Assembly: GCF_036898465.1 (NCBI RefSeq)
Contig: NZ_JARUMJ010000001.1
Location: 3,534,001-3,598,000, forward strand
DNA from: Streptomyces sp. B21-105
Lineage (GTDB): Bacteria; Actinomycetota; Actinomycetes; Streptomycetales; Streptomycetaceae
Direction: 5' to 3'
Length of the DNA stretch: 64,000 nucleotides
Shown: positions 25,106 through 32,664 of the stretch, in pieces
How the letters are laid out: every line of letters begins with the position of its first letter
Position numbering within the stretch: position 1 is the first letter of the stretch
The notes under the pieces: generated by a model
Seen by the model: only the letters and a program-made list of their open reading frames with translations
Databases searched by the model: none
Told to the model about the DNA's origin: nothing
Made by a program: the position numbers and the translations under genes

Positions 25106-25957
25106 ATGGCCACGAGAAGTACGCCGACCGAGCGGCAGAAGCGATTGGGTGCGGAGTTGCGGAAGATGCGCCTCGCAGCGGGAGCCACCACGGAGTACGC
25201 CGCTGGGCTCCTGGGCATCGACCGAACCCGACTGTCCAACATGGAGTCGGGAATCCGCCCCTTCTCCGTCGAACGAGTCCGCACCCTGGCCTGCAACTAC
25301 GCCTGTACGGACGGGAGCTACGTCGAGGCGTTGGCGGCCATGGCCGTCACGGGGGAGAAAGGCTGGTGGGAACAGTATCGCGGCACTCTCCCAGCCGGCC
25401 TGCTGGACATCGCCGAACTGGAATGGCATGCGACACGCGTGCGTACCGCTCAGATCATGCACGTGCCCGGACTGCTCCAGACCGAGGACTACGCCCGTGC
25501 TGTCTTCACCGCTGTACTTCCTGCCCTGAGCCGGCTGGAGGTCGAACTGCGGGTAAATCACCGCATGGAGCGTCGCAAAGTCTTTCAGCGGCCCGATCCC
25601 CTGCCGTACACCGCCTACGTCCATGAGGCCGCTCTGCACATGCCCTACGGCGGTGCCAAGGTGACCCGCCAACAACTGGAGTACCTGGCCACCCAGTCCG
25701 AGCAGGACAGCGTCGATGTCCGAGTGATTCCGACGAGCGTCGGCGGCTTCCCCGGGGCGGGACACGCGCTGCTGTACGCCCACGGAACCGTGCCCCAGTT
25801 GGACACCGTCCAGTTGGACTCGGCACATGGGCCGGAGTTCACCGGAGCGGAAGGCCAACTCACGAAGTACCGTGCCCACTTGGACTGGATGGACGACGCC
25901 TCGCTGACGTCACCGACCTCACGCGACCTCATCCGCGACATCGCTCATGATCTCTGA
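25106..25957 (+). CDS. WhiJ-like XRE/DUF5753 transcriptional regulator
   Basis: 283 aa. An XRE helix-turn-helix occupies about residues 10-70 (LGAELRKMRLAAGATTEYAA, LLGIDRTRLSNMESGIRPFS). The DUF5753 domain follows (about 95-275: GLLDIAELEWHATRVRTAQIM, VPGLLQTEDYARAV, VRVIPTSVGGFPGAGHALLYA, LDTVQLD). The family (WhiJ, AbaA-type) controls development and antibiotic production in Streptomyces, often with the small DUF397 partner encoded next, here 9 bases after the stop. It may also control the neighbouring biosynthetic-like operon; that is inferred from position only. Confidence 0.9.
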   Translation: MATRSTPTERQKRLGAELRKMRLAAGATTEYAAGLLGIDRTRLSNMESGIRPFSVERVRTLACNYACTDGSYVEALAAMAVTGEKGWWEQYRGTLPAGLLDIAELEWHATRVRTAQIMHVPGLLQTEDYARAVFTAVLPALSRLEVELRVNHRMERRKVFQRPDPLPYTAYVHEAALHMPYGGAKVTRQQLEYLATQSEQDSVDVRVIPTSVGGFPGAGHALLYAHGTVPQLDTVQLDSAHGPEFTGAEGQLTKYRAHLDWMDDASLTSPTSRDLIRDIAHDL

Positions 25958-25966
25958 GGAGCAGCC

Positions 25967-26161
25967 ATGCGAACCGACATCACCTGGGAAGAGCCCTTCT
26001 GCGGCGAGGGCAACAACTGCTTCCGCATAGGCACCGACCCCGACGGCAATGCCTACATCGCCATCGCCGGCCGGGAGGACACCCCCCTCACAGATACCCG
26101 CGAAGCCCTCCGCACCCTCATCCTGGACATCAAGGCGGGCAAGGCAGACCACCTCCTGTAG
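25967..26161 (+). CDS. DUF397 protein, partner of the WhiJ-like regulator
   Basis: 64 aa, acidic, full family length. It shows CGEGNNCF (the Ser/Gly-Asn-Cys landmark), DGNAYIAIAG and LRTLILDIKAGKADHLL. A GAGGAG precedes the ATG at good spacing. It differs at five positions from the DUF397 protein at 29403-29597. Known DUF397 proteins modulate their cognate DUF5753 regulators. Confidence 0.9.
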   Translation: MRTDITWEEPFCGEGNNCFRIGTDPDGNAYIAIAGREDTPLTDTREALRTLILDIKAGKADHLL

Positions 26162-26269
26162 GCGGAAAGGGGCCTGTCGGCTACGGCAGCTGTAGATAGG
26201 TCTGCCGATGCGCGTCGCTGCTGTTCAGCGGCTTGAGGGGGCGGGTGTGGGCCGGGTGGGCACCTGACC

Positions 26270-26420
26270 GTGGAGTTCACCGCGCTTGCGGGGCTGCTGG
26301 CCTGCCGGATCTTCCAGACCCGCCCTCGCGATCCGGAAGCGAAAGGGCTGGTGGAGCGGGCCAACGGGTACCTGGAGACGTCGTTCCTGCCCGGCCTGAC
26401 CTTCGCCGGGCCCACCGGCC
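26270..26420 (+). pseudogene. Fragment of an integrase-core (rve) transposase
   Basis: The frame carries [14 protein letters not shown] and [23 protein letters not shown], a segment typical of the rve/DDE core of IS21/IS481-like transposases including the DPE(A)KG...ER.N region. There is no start or remaining domain. It runs straight into an ISAs1-type fragment, so this is a scar of two mobile elements. Confidence 0.65.
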
Positions 26421-26835
26421 ACGGCCGCGCGGAGATCCGACGGATCAAGGTGGCCACGGTCAACAGCCTGCTCTTCCCCGGAGCCCGGCAGGCCGTCCAG
26501 ATCAAGCGCCGCCGCACGACCGCAAGACCGGCAGAACCACCATCAAGACCGTTTACGCCGTCACCAGCCCCACCGCTGAGCAAGCCGGCCCCGCCCGGCT
26601 GGCGATCCTGATCCTTGATCACTGGCAGATCGAAGCACTGCACCACGTCAGAGACACCACGTTCGCCGAAGACGCCTCACAGCTGCGGACCGGCAACGCG
26701 CCCCGGGCGATGGCCACCTGGCGCAACGTCGCCATCGGCGCCCTGCGACTGGCCGGCGCGACCAACATCGCCGCCGCTCTGCGACACAACGCCCGCAACG
26801 CGGACCGCGCGCTCGCCCTGCTCGGGCTCAAGTGA
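26420..26835 (+). pseudogene. C-terminal remnant of a second ISAs1-family transposase
   Basis: Begins near [19 protein letters not shown], shifts frame at about 26515 (after KRRRT), then reads [40 protein letters not shown] and [20 protein letters not shown] to a stop at 26833-26835. It is clearly the ISAs1 C-terminus but a different subgroup from the intact copy at 7689-8918. N-terminal two thirds are missing. Confidence 0.75.
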
Positions 26836-27032
26836 TCACGAAACGGACGCCCGCCGATTACGCCGAAGCCCTGCCGGATGACGCTAGTTGACGGGATCAC
26901 GCCAAACCGCGACGTATCGAGCCAACCTCGACACTTGACTTTGTTCCGTCCAGTCCGCGGTGCCTATGGTCGCCGTGTTGTTGATCTTGCAACCAATGCA
27001 CAGATCTGAGCCATGGCGAAGGGGGAACGAAA

Positions 27033-27425
27033 GTGTTGAGAAAGAAGCTGATCGTGGCCGCGATGACGGGTGTACTCGTGCTGACAGGGACGAGCGCCTT
27101 CGCCTACGGTTCCAAGAGCACGAAGTTGTCCAACGGGGTGCTGAGCATCCACGGAGACGACGGGTGTCTCGTGAGTGGCAACTGCAGCCTGTACTACTCC
27201 GCCACCAGCTACAAGAAGACCGGTGGCAGTAAGGTTACGATTCAGCTCGCAATGACCACGGGGGCTGCGCTGTACCTGGATACCCAGAAGTCGATCTCTT
27301 CGGGTCAGACGCTGTCACACAGTTGGGGCGGTAAGCGGAAGTCCGACGTTCCCGAGTGCTCGATCGCTGGCTACATGAAGGCAAGCACCGGCAACTACTA
27401 CACACCCAACCTTGAGGTCTGCTAG
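27033..27425 (+). CDS. Small secreted cysteine-containing protein
   Basis: 130 aa from GTG 27033, chosen for the GGGGGAA seven bases upstream. The signal peptide is textbook (MLRKKLIVAAMTGVLVLTGT, cleavage after SAFA, residue 24). The mature ~106 aa is rich in Ser, Thr and Tyr, and has four cysteines (GCLVSGNC, PECS and the last residue), so two disulfides are likely. No family recognised. A strong terminator follows immediately, so it is probably a single-gene transcript, well expressed and released. Confidence 0.72.
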   Translation: MLRKKLIVAAMTGVLVLTGTSAFAYGSKSTKLSNGVLSIHGDDGCLVSGNCSLYYSATSYKKTGGSKVTIQLAMTTGAALYLDTQKSISSGQTLSHSWGGKRKSDVPECSIAGYMKASTGNYYTPNLEVC

Positions 27426-27438
27426 CCCACTCCCGCAA

Positions 27439-27478
27439 CGACCGGGGTGCTGGACCAGCACCCCGGTCGCGTGTTTTT
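27439..27478 (+). terminator. Strong rho-independent terminator
   Basis: A perfect 13-bp stem (27439-27451 with 27457-27469), five-base loop, then GTGTTTTT. It ends the small secreted protein gene and lies before the VanZ-like gene. Confidence 0.88.
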
Positions 27479-27491
27479 CGAAGGCTCCAAC

Positions 27492-28745
27492 ATGATTGAA
27501 GCATCTATTGCTGCTGTGCCAGGCCTGATCTTCTCTTTTCTTATCCTCGCTGCGCTCATTGCGGTGCCTACTGCTCTCGTGGCCAAGGCGAGGAAAAAAC
27601 CGTGGCCCCTCAGAATGGCTGTCGCCGCATACCTGGCCGGCATCTTGGCCGTTACTCTGCTGCCGGGCGACGCCGGTTTGCAATCCTGGCAATGCGACAC
27701 CGGCGCACCCACCCATCTGTTCACGTCAGCGAGTTCCCTGCTGAACATCGCCCTCTTCGCCCCCGGTGCGCTGCTGGCCGTCCTTCTCTTCAAAAGGCCA
27801 GTGACGGTCGCGGCTGCCTTCGGGGCCCTCAGCGGGACGGTGGAAATCGCGCAGTCGGCCGGGCATCTGGGCCGCTCGTGCAGTGTGACGGACCTTGCGG
27901 CCAATGCGACCGGCGCGCTACTGGGCTCCCTGGCGGGCGCCCTCTGGATTTACTGGCGGCGGCAATCAGTCAAACCGCTGCGCGACCTCGCATGGGGCAC
28001 GTCGCTTGGCGCACTCGCTGTGCTGGCCATCGGGGGCGTCTTCGAGTCCCGGATCGATCGGGTCGACATCGTCGCCATGGATGACCAGAAGCGTGCTCTT
28101 GCCGAATCCGCCGTCCAGGCCGACGAGTGGATTACCGCCGCGGCCAGAGGGGTCTTCGGAAGTGATACACAGGTGCGGGAGACCGAGACCAATAAAGATG
28201 GAAACCGTCTGCAGATCACCGCGACGACGAACCACGGCACCATCTCCGGTACTTGGCCGGCGAAGACCCTTGAGAGTGCTTGGTCCTCGAACACCCGTGG
28301 AGACGCGGGGAGTCTCAACAAGAACGAAGTCACGGCAGTTGCGGCACAATTCGCGCAAAAGTGGTTCCCTCGCAATGTGGCGGGCAGTGATCAGCGGGTC
28401 CGCTCCATCGGCGACGGCCCGACGATGGCTTATACGGTGGTGTACCGGCGCTACGCGGACAAGGTCATGATGCCGATGCGCCTCGACCTTACGATCACCA
28501 CCACGGGACGGGTCATCGGGTTCTCGGCCAGAACCGTCGACGATCCGGTGCTTCCGCGAGTGACCGTCGACAAGGCCAAGGCCAAGGTGTTGGCGAAGGC
28601 CGCAACGGGGCTGCCGAGTGAGTCTGCCCTGCTGCTTGCCCAGCAGGTCAAAGGAGAGTGGCGGCCCGTCTGGCTTGTCGGCAGTGGCAAGCAGGACATC
28701 GCGATCGACGCCACGACCGGCGAACGTATCGCGGGCAAGGGGTGA
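27492..28745 (+). CDS. VanZ-like membrane protein with extracytoplasmic C-terminal domain
   Basis: The start is ATG 27492 (417 aa); a longer frame from 27447 would begin inside the terminator. The N-terminal ~190 residues hold about five membrane helices with the VanZ signature region (LLNIALFAPGALLAVLLF, SGTVEIAQSAGHLGRSCSVT and DLAANATGALLGSLAG). The C-terminal ~210 residues are soluble, with repeated small alpha/beta units that look PepSY-like (VTAVAAQFAQKWFP, VTVDKAKAKVLAKAATGLPS, then DIAIDATTGERIAGKG). VanZ relatives protect against teicoplanin and lipophilic agents; function here is inferred only. Confidence 0.75.
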   Translation: MIEASIAAVPGLIFSFLILAALIAVPTALVAKARKKPWPLRMAVAAYLAGILAVTLLPGDAGLQSWQCDTGAPTHLFTSASSLLNIALFAPGALLAVLLFKRPVTVAAAFGALSGTVEIAQSAGHLGRSCSVTDLAANATGALLGSLAGALWIYWRRQSVKPLRDLAWGTSLGALAVLAIGGVFESRIDRVDIVAMDDQKRALAESAVQADEWITAAARGVFGSDTQVRETETNKDGNRLQITATTNHGTISGTWPAKTLESAWSSNTRGDAGSLNKNEVTAVAAQFAQKWFPRNVAGSDQRVRSIGDGPTMAYTVVYRRYADKVMMPMRLDLTITTTGRVIGFSARTVDDPVLPRVTVDKAKAKVLAKAATGLPSESALLLAQQVKGEWRPVWLVGSGKQDIAIDATTGERIAGKG

Positions 28746-28910
28746 GGGCGCGCACCCGCCGCAGACCCATTTCTTTGACCCGCTCCCCGTGCCTCCGCAG
28801 AGGTTTGGACGAGTCACGGCCCGGCTCCGCTGCCCGCAGTGGGGCTCGGCCGTGACCACACGCCGGACGAGATCCAGATTCATGGAGCGCCGACTGCCAC
28901 CACTCGGCAG

Positions 28911-29027
28911 TCACTGACGGTCGCCTGCGGCAGGTGGGCATCCGTAGGCGCGGGCGCCCTCACGCGGCAGCACCGCCCACATCCGGGTGCCGGTGCTCGG
29001 CTCGCAGGCCCCGCCGATGCCCCACTG
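28911..29027 (-). pseudogene. C-terminal stub of a second WhiJ-locus HATPase gene
   Basis: Minus-strand sequence reads CEPSTGTRMWAVLPREGARA then YGCPPAAGDRQ and a stop, nearly identical to the C-terminus of the intact protein at 24199-24783. Homology breaks off at about 29030, where the sequence joins directly to a DUF5753 fragment. Confidence 0.8.
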
Positions 29028-29039
29028 TGACAACGCCGT

Positions 29040-29393
29040 CCACTACATCGCGTACGTCCACGAATGCGCCCTGCGCATGCAGTTCGGAGGGAGACGCACC
29101 ACCCGGGAGCAACTCCAGCACCTGTGCGAGATGTCCGAACGAGAGAGTATCGACATCCGCGTCCTCACCACCGACGTCGGCGCTTTCCCGGGCGCGGGAC
29201 ATGCGGTTCTGTACGCCCACGGTGCCGTCCCTCAACTGGATACCGTCCAACTGGACTCCGCACATGGCGGAGAGTTCACTCACGCCAAGGCACAACTCGC
29301 CAAATGCCGTGCCCATATGACTGGTGGCATGCCAAATCGCTGGACCAACAGGCTTCACGTGACTTCATGCACGACATCGCCCGCCAACTCTGA
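29040..29393 (+). pseudogene. C-terminal remnant of a second DUF5753 regulator
   Basis: The frame has YIAYVHECALRMQFGG, LQHLCEMSERESIDIRVLTT and VGAFPGAGHAVLYAHGAVPQ, LDTVQLDSAHGGEFTHAKAQ, matching residues ~170-255 of the regulator at 25106. A frameshift at about 29313 moves the true C-terminus (DWWHAKSLDQQASRDFMHDI, ARQL) to the next frame, ending at 29393. The HTH and most of the protein are gone. The tail differs from the intact copy, so it is a diverged paralogue and not a fresh copy. Confidence 0.8.
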
Positions 29394-29402
29394 GGAACAG
29401 CC

Positions 29403-29597
29403 GTGAGAAACGACATCACCTGGGAAGACCCCTTTTGCGGCGAGGGCAACAACTGCTTCCGCATAGGCACCGATCTCGACGGCAACGCCTACATCGCCGT
29501 CGCCGGCCAGGAGGACACTCCCCTCACCGACACCCGCGAAGCCCTCCGCACCCTCATCCTGGACATCAAGGCGGGCAAGGCAGACCACCTGCTCTAG
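29403..29597 (+). CDS. DUF397 protein, second copy
   Basis: 64 aa from GTG 29403, with GAGGAAC upstream. It is 59/64 identical to the DUF397 protein at 25967-26161 and fully intact although its regulator partner just upstream is broken. It may still act on the intact DUF5753 regulator 3.4 kb away, or be under no selection. CGEGNNCF and LRTLILDIKAGKADHLL are conserved. Confidence 0.85.
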   Translation: MRNDITWEDPFCGEGNNCFRIGTDLDGNAYIAVAGQEDTPLTDTREALRTLILDIKAGKADHLL

Positions 29598-29685
29598 GGA
29601 TTGTCCGGCGGGTCCGTTTCCCGCTCGACATCGCGCAAACCTGTAGGCGGGAAGGCCTGTCGATGGGTCATGCCAGGATGCGCGC

Positions 29686-30048
29686 ATGACTGAAGCAATC
29701 GATCACGCGGACCTCGCCCCCCTGAGCCTTTTCGACACATCGCCCGGCAACTACAGCCTGATCCTCGGCGACAACCACTTCGCCGAGGCGAGCGACCTTT
29801 TCGAAGCCGTCGGCCAGGAGGTCAGCGGCTACAGCTGGGACGCGGTCGCGCACACTGCGGTGCGCGTCCACGCGCCGGAGCTGGCCGACCGGATCGGCGG
29901 TTTCGACCCCGAGGCCGGGATGATGTGCGTCTACGGCAATGACGAGGCGGCGCTGCGGGAGCTCGGGCTGATTCTCAGCGGCGCCTTCCACGACCGCGCC
30001 AAGCTGGCCGCGCTGATCGAGGTAACCGACCCCGGAGACTGGGACTGA
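29686..30048 (+). CDS. Imm51-like immunity protein, orphan
   Basis: 120 aa, acidic. The pattern YSLILGDNHFAEASDLFEAV, GYSWDAVAHTAVRVHAPELA, FDPEAGMMCVYGNDEAALRE and a C-terminal helix (LIEVTDP) is that of immunity protein family 51 in polymorphic toxin systems, as I recall it. No toxin gene is nearby. Orphan immunity genes are common and can protect against toxins of other strains. The family call is from memory of the pattern, moderate certainty. Confidence 0.6.
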   Translation: MTEAIDHADLAPLSLFDTSPGNYSLILGDNHFAEASDLFEAVGQEVSGYSWDAVAHTAVRVHAPELADRIGGFDPEAGMMCVYGNDEAALRELGLILSGAFHDRAKLAALIEVTDPGDWD

Positions 30049-30272
30049 CCCGGATCAATCGTTCCCCACCATCGCCCCAAGCTCCTCGGACACCTCGCCC
30101 CTCACGGAGGCCGCACCCGTTCGCCCGGACTACGTCAGAACGACAGGCACGGTGATGGTCAGGCCGGATCCGGGCAGAGCCCGGACGGGGCGCGCGTGCC
30201 CGAACGGAGTGCTCGGCAAGGAGCGCGTGCGTCACCTGCCGCGGCGAGCTCACCGCCTGGGTCGGCCGGGCG

Positions 30273-30938
30273 TCAGACACCCGCCGCCGCCGCGAACGCG
30301 CCGCGGGCCATGCGGTGCAGGAGCTGCGCCGTGGCCGCGCGGCCGGGGAGGGAGCCCGGGCGGCCGAGGTGCGGGGTGGAGTTCAGCAGGCCGAAGACCG
30401 AGTGGACCGCGGAGCGGGCGGCGGGCTCGGCGAGGTCCGGGTACAGCGCGCGCAGCGCCTCCACCCACAGTTCGACGTACTGCCGCTGGAGCTGGCGGAC
30501 CAGCTTGCGGTCGCTGTCGCGCAGGCGGTCCAGCTCACGGTCGTGCAGGGTGATCAGGGGACGGTCGTCGATCGCGAAGTCGATGTGCCCCTCGATGAGC
30601 GAGTCGAGGACCGCCTCCGCCGGGCTGCCTTCCGCCTCCGCCGGGCTGCCGTCCGTCCCCACCCGGTCGGCGTCCGGCCTCGCCCGGTCGGCGTCGGTGC
30701 CGGCCTCGGCCAGGCGGCGTCTGGCGCCGGTCAGCAGCTGGCCGCTGATGCCCACGAGCAGTTCCGCGAGCATCGCGTCCTTGCCGGGGAAGTGCCGGTA
30801 CAGGCCGGGGCCGCTGATGCCGACCGCGGCGCCTATCTCGTCGACCCCGACGCCGTGGAAGCCGCGCTCGGCGAACAGCCGCGCGGCCTCCCTGAGGATC
30901 TGCTCGCGCCGGGTGGGGGCGTCGGTTCTCGTGGCCAT
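30273..30938 (-). CDS. TetR-family regulator of the leucine-catabolism operon
   Basis: 221 aa. The HTH is at about residues 10-55 (RREQILREAARLFAERGFHG, then VDEIGAAVGISGPGLYRHFP). The ligand-binding part holds a duplicated SPAEAEGSPAEA stretch (about 98-109). It is divergent from the acyl-CoA carboxylase operon with about 100 bases between, and two TetR-like operator copies lie in that gap, so it most likely represses itself and the operon until an acyl-CoA intermediate binds. Confidence 0.88.
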   Translation of the reverse strand: MATRTDAPTRREQILREAARLFAERGFHGVGVDEIGAAVGISGPGLYRHFPGKDAMLAELLVGISGQLLTGARRRLAEAGTDADRARPDADRVGTDGSPAEAEGSPAEAVLDSLIEGHIDFAIDDRPLITLHDRELDRLRDSDRKLVRQLQRQYVELWVEALRALYPDLAEPAARSAVHSVFGLLNSTPHLGRPGSLPGRAATAQLLHRMARGAFAAAAGV

Positions 30939-30960
30939 GGGAGCAATTCTAGACAGGGAG

Positions 30961-31004
30961 GTTAGCGGTCGTTAACCTGGAGGAAATGGTTAACGCTCAT
31001 TAAC
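30961..31004. promoter_or_regulatory. Two tandem TetR-type operators
   Basis: GTTAGCGGTCGTTAAC (30961-30976) and GTTAACGCTCATTAAC (30989-31004) match at 13 of 16 positions, each with GTTA...TTAAC dyad ends, centred 28 bases apart between the divergent TetR and carboxylase genes. Confidence 0.75.
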
Positions 31005-31035
31005 AGTCGATCACTGGCGTGAGGGGACCGCGAGA

Positions 31036-32652
31036 ATGGAAGAGGCACCGGAGCTGACGAGCGCGGGCGACCCCGCGTCGGAGGCCTGGCGGGCCAACGA
31101 GGAGGCGCACCGCGCACTCGCCGAGGAGCTGCGCGGCAAGCTGGCCGCGGCCCGGCTCGGGGGCGGCGAGAAGGCGCGGGCGCGGCACACCGCGCGCGGC
31201 AAGCTGCTGCCCCGGGACCGGGTCGACACCCTCCTGGACCCGGGGTCGCCCTTCCTCGAGCTCGCCCCCCTCGCCGCCGACGGGATGTACGACGGGCAGG
31301 CGCCGGCCGCCGGCGTCATCGCGGGGATCGGGCGGGTGAGCGGGCGCGAGTGCGTGATCGTGGCCAACGACGCCACCGTCAAGGGCGGCACCTACTACCC
31401 GATGACGGTGAAGAAGCACCTGCGCGCCCAGGAGGTGGCGCTGGAGAACCGCCTGCCGTGTCTTTACCTGGTGGACTCCGGCGGGGCGTTCCTGCCCATG
31501 CAGGACGAGGTGTTCCCCGACCGTGAGCACTTCGGGCGGATCTTCTACAACCAGGCCCGGATGTCGGGGGCCGGCATCCCGCAGATCGCGGCGGTCCTCG
31601 GGTCGTGCACGGCCGGCGGTGCGTACGTGCCCGCCATGAGCGACGAGGCCGTCATCGTGCGCAACCAGGGGACGATCTTCCTGGGCGGGCCGCCGCTGGT
31701 GAAGGCCGCCACGGGCGAGGTCGTCACCGCGGAGGAACTGGGCGGCGGCGAGGTGCACTCCCGGATCTCCGGTGTGACCGACCATCTCGCCGAGGACGAC
31801 GCGCACGCGCTGCGGATCGTGCGGAACATCGTCGCCACGCTTCCCGCGCGCGGGCCGCTGCCCTGGCAGGTGCGGCCGTCCGTGGAGCCCAAGGTCGACC
31901 CCTACGGGCTGACCGGCGCCGTGCCGGTCGACTCCCGCACCCCCTATGACGTACGCGAGGTCATCGCGCGCGTGGTGGACGGCTCCCGGTTCGCGGAGTT
32001 CAAGTCCGAGTTCGGGCAGACCCTGGTCACCGGTTTCGCCCGGATCCACGGCCACCCGGTCGGGATCGTCGCCAACAACGGCATCCTGTTCTCCGAGTCC
32101 GCCCAGAAGGGCGCCCACTTCATCGAGCTGTGCGACCAGCGCGGGATCCCGCTGGTGTTCCTGCAGAACATCTCCGGCTTCATGGTCGGCAAGGACTACG
32201 AGGCCGGGGGCATCGCCAAGCACGGCGCGAAGATGGTGACGGCGGTGGCGTGCACGCGCGTGCCGAAGCTGACGGTCGTCGTCGGCGGGTCGTACGGCGC
32301 GGGCAACTACTCCATGTGCGGCCGGGCCTACTCGCCCCGCTTCCTGTGGATGTGGCCCAACGCCAAGATCTCCGTCATGGGCGGCGAGCAGGCCGCCTCC
32401 GTCCTCGCCACCGTCAAGCGCGACCAGCTGGAGGCCGGCGGCCAGGAGTGGCCCGCGGCGGACGAAGAGGCGTTCAAGGACCCGATCCGCGCGCAGTACG
32501 AGCGGCAGGGCAACGCCTACTACGCGACCGCCCGGCTGTGGGACGACGGGGTCATCGAACCGCAGGAGACCCGGCAGGTGCTGGGCCTGGCCCTGACGGC
32601 CTGCGCCAACGCGCCGCTGGGCGAGCCCCGGTTCGGCGTCTTCCGGATGTGA
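31036..32652 (+). CDS. liuB: Acyl-CoA carboxylase carboxyltransferase subunit (methylcrotonyl-CoA carboxylase beta)
   Basis: 538 aa, typical of MccB/LiuB. Crotonase-fold carboxyltransferase landmarks: [20 protein letters not shown] (about 143-162), [17 protein letters not shown] (about 190-206), [17 protein letters not shown], and in the second half [18 protein letters not shown] and [19 protein letters not shown]. The subunit moves CO2 from carboxybiotin to 3-methylcrotonyl-CoA in leucine breakdown; the order of neighbours (biotin subunit, HMG-CoA lyase, acyl-CoA dehydrogenase) supports this substrate. It is the first gene of the operon, downstream of the TetR operators. Confidence 0.9.
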   Translation: MEEAPELTSAGDPASEAWRANEEAHRALAEELRGKLAAARLGGGEKARARHTARGKLLPRDRVDTLLDPGSPFLELAPLAADGMYDGQAPAAGVIAGIGRVSGRECVIVANDATVKGGTYYPMTVKKHLRAQEVALENRLPCLYLVDSGGAFLPMQDEVFPDREHFGRIFYNQARMSGAGIPQIAAVLGSCTAGGAYVPAMSDEAVIVRNQGTIFLGGPPLVKAATGEVVTAEELGGGEVHSRISGVTDHLAEDDAHALRIVRNIVATLPARGPLPWQVRPSVEPKVDPYGLTGAVPVDSRTPYDVREVIARVVDGSRFAEFKSEFGQTLVTGFARIHGHPVGIVANNGILFSESAQKGAHFIELCDQRGIPLVFLQNISGFMVGKDYEAGGIAKHGAKMVTAVACTRVPKLTVVVGGSYGAGNYSMCGRAYSPRFLWMWPNAKISVMGGEQAASVLATVKRDQLEAGGQEWPAADEEAFKDPIRAQYERQGNAYYATARLWDDGVIEPQETRQVLGLALTACANAPLGEPRFGVFRM

Positions 32653-32664
32653 GGAGGGGACTTC

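Noticed and set aside
24320..25879. 519-residue minus-strand frame across the WhiJ-type locus
   Set aside because: Antisense to the DUF5753 gene and out of frame with the HATPase gene; only a GC-driven opening.
30115..30200. Short minus-strand stretch reading GSGLTITVPVVLT before a stop, like the end of a sensor kinase
   Set aside because: Too short and without any other kinase motif; could be chance.
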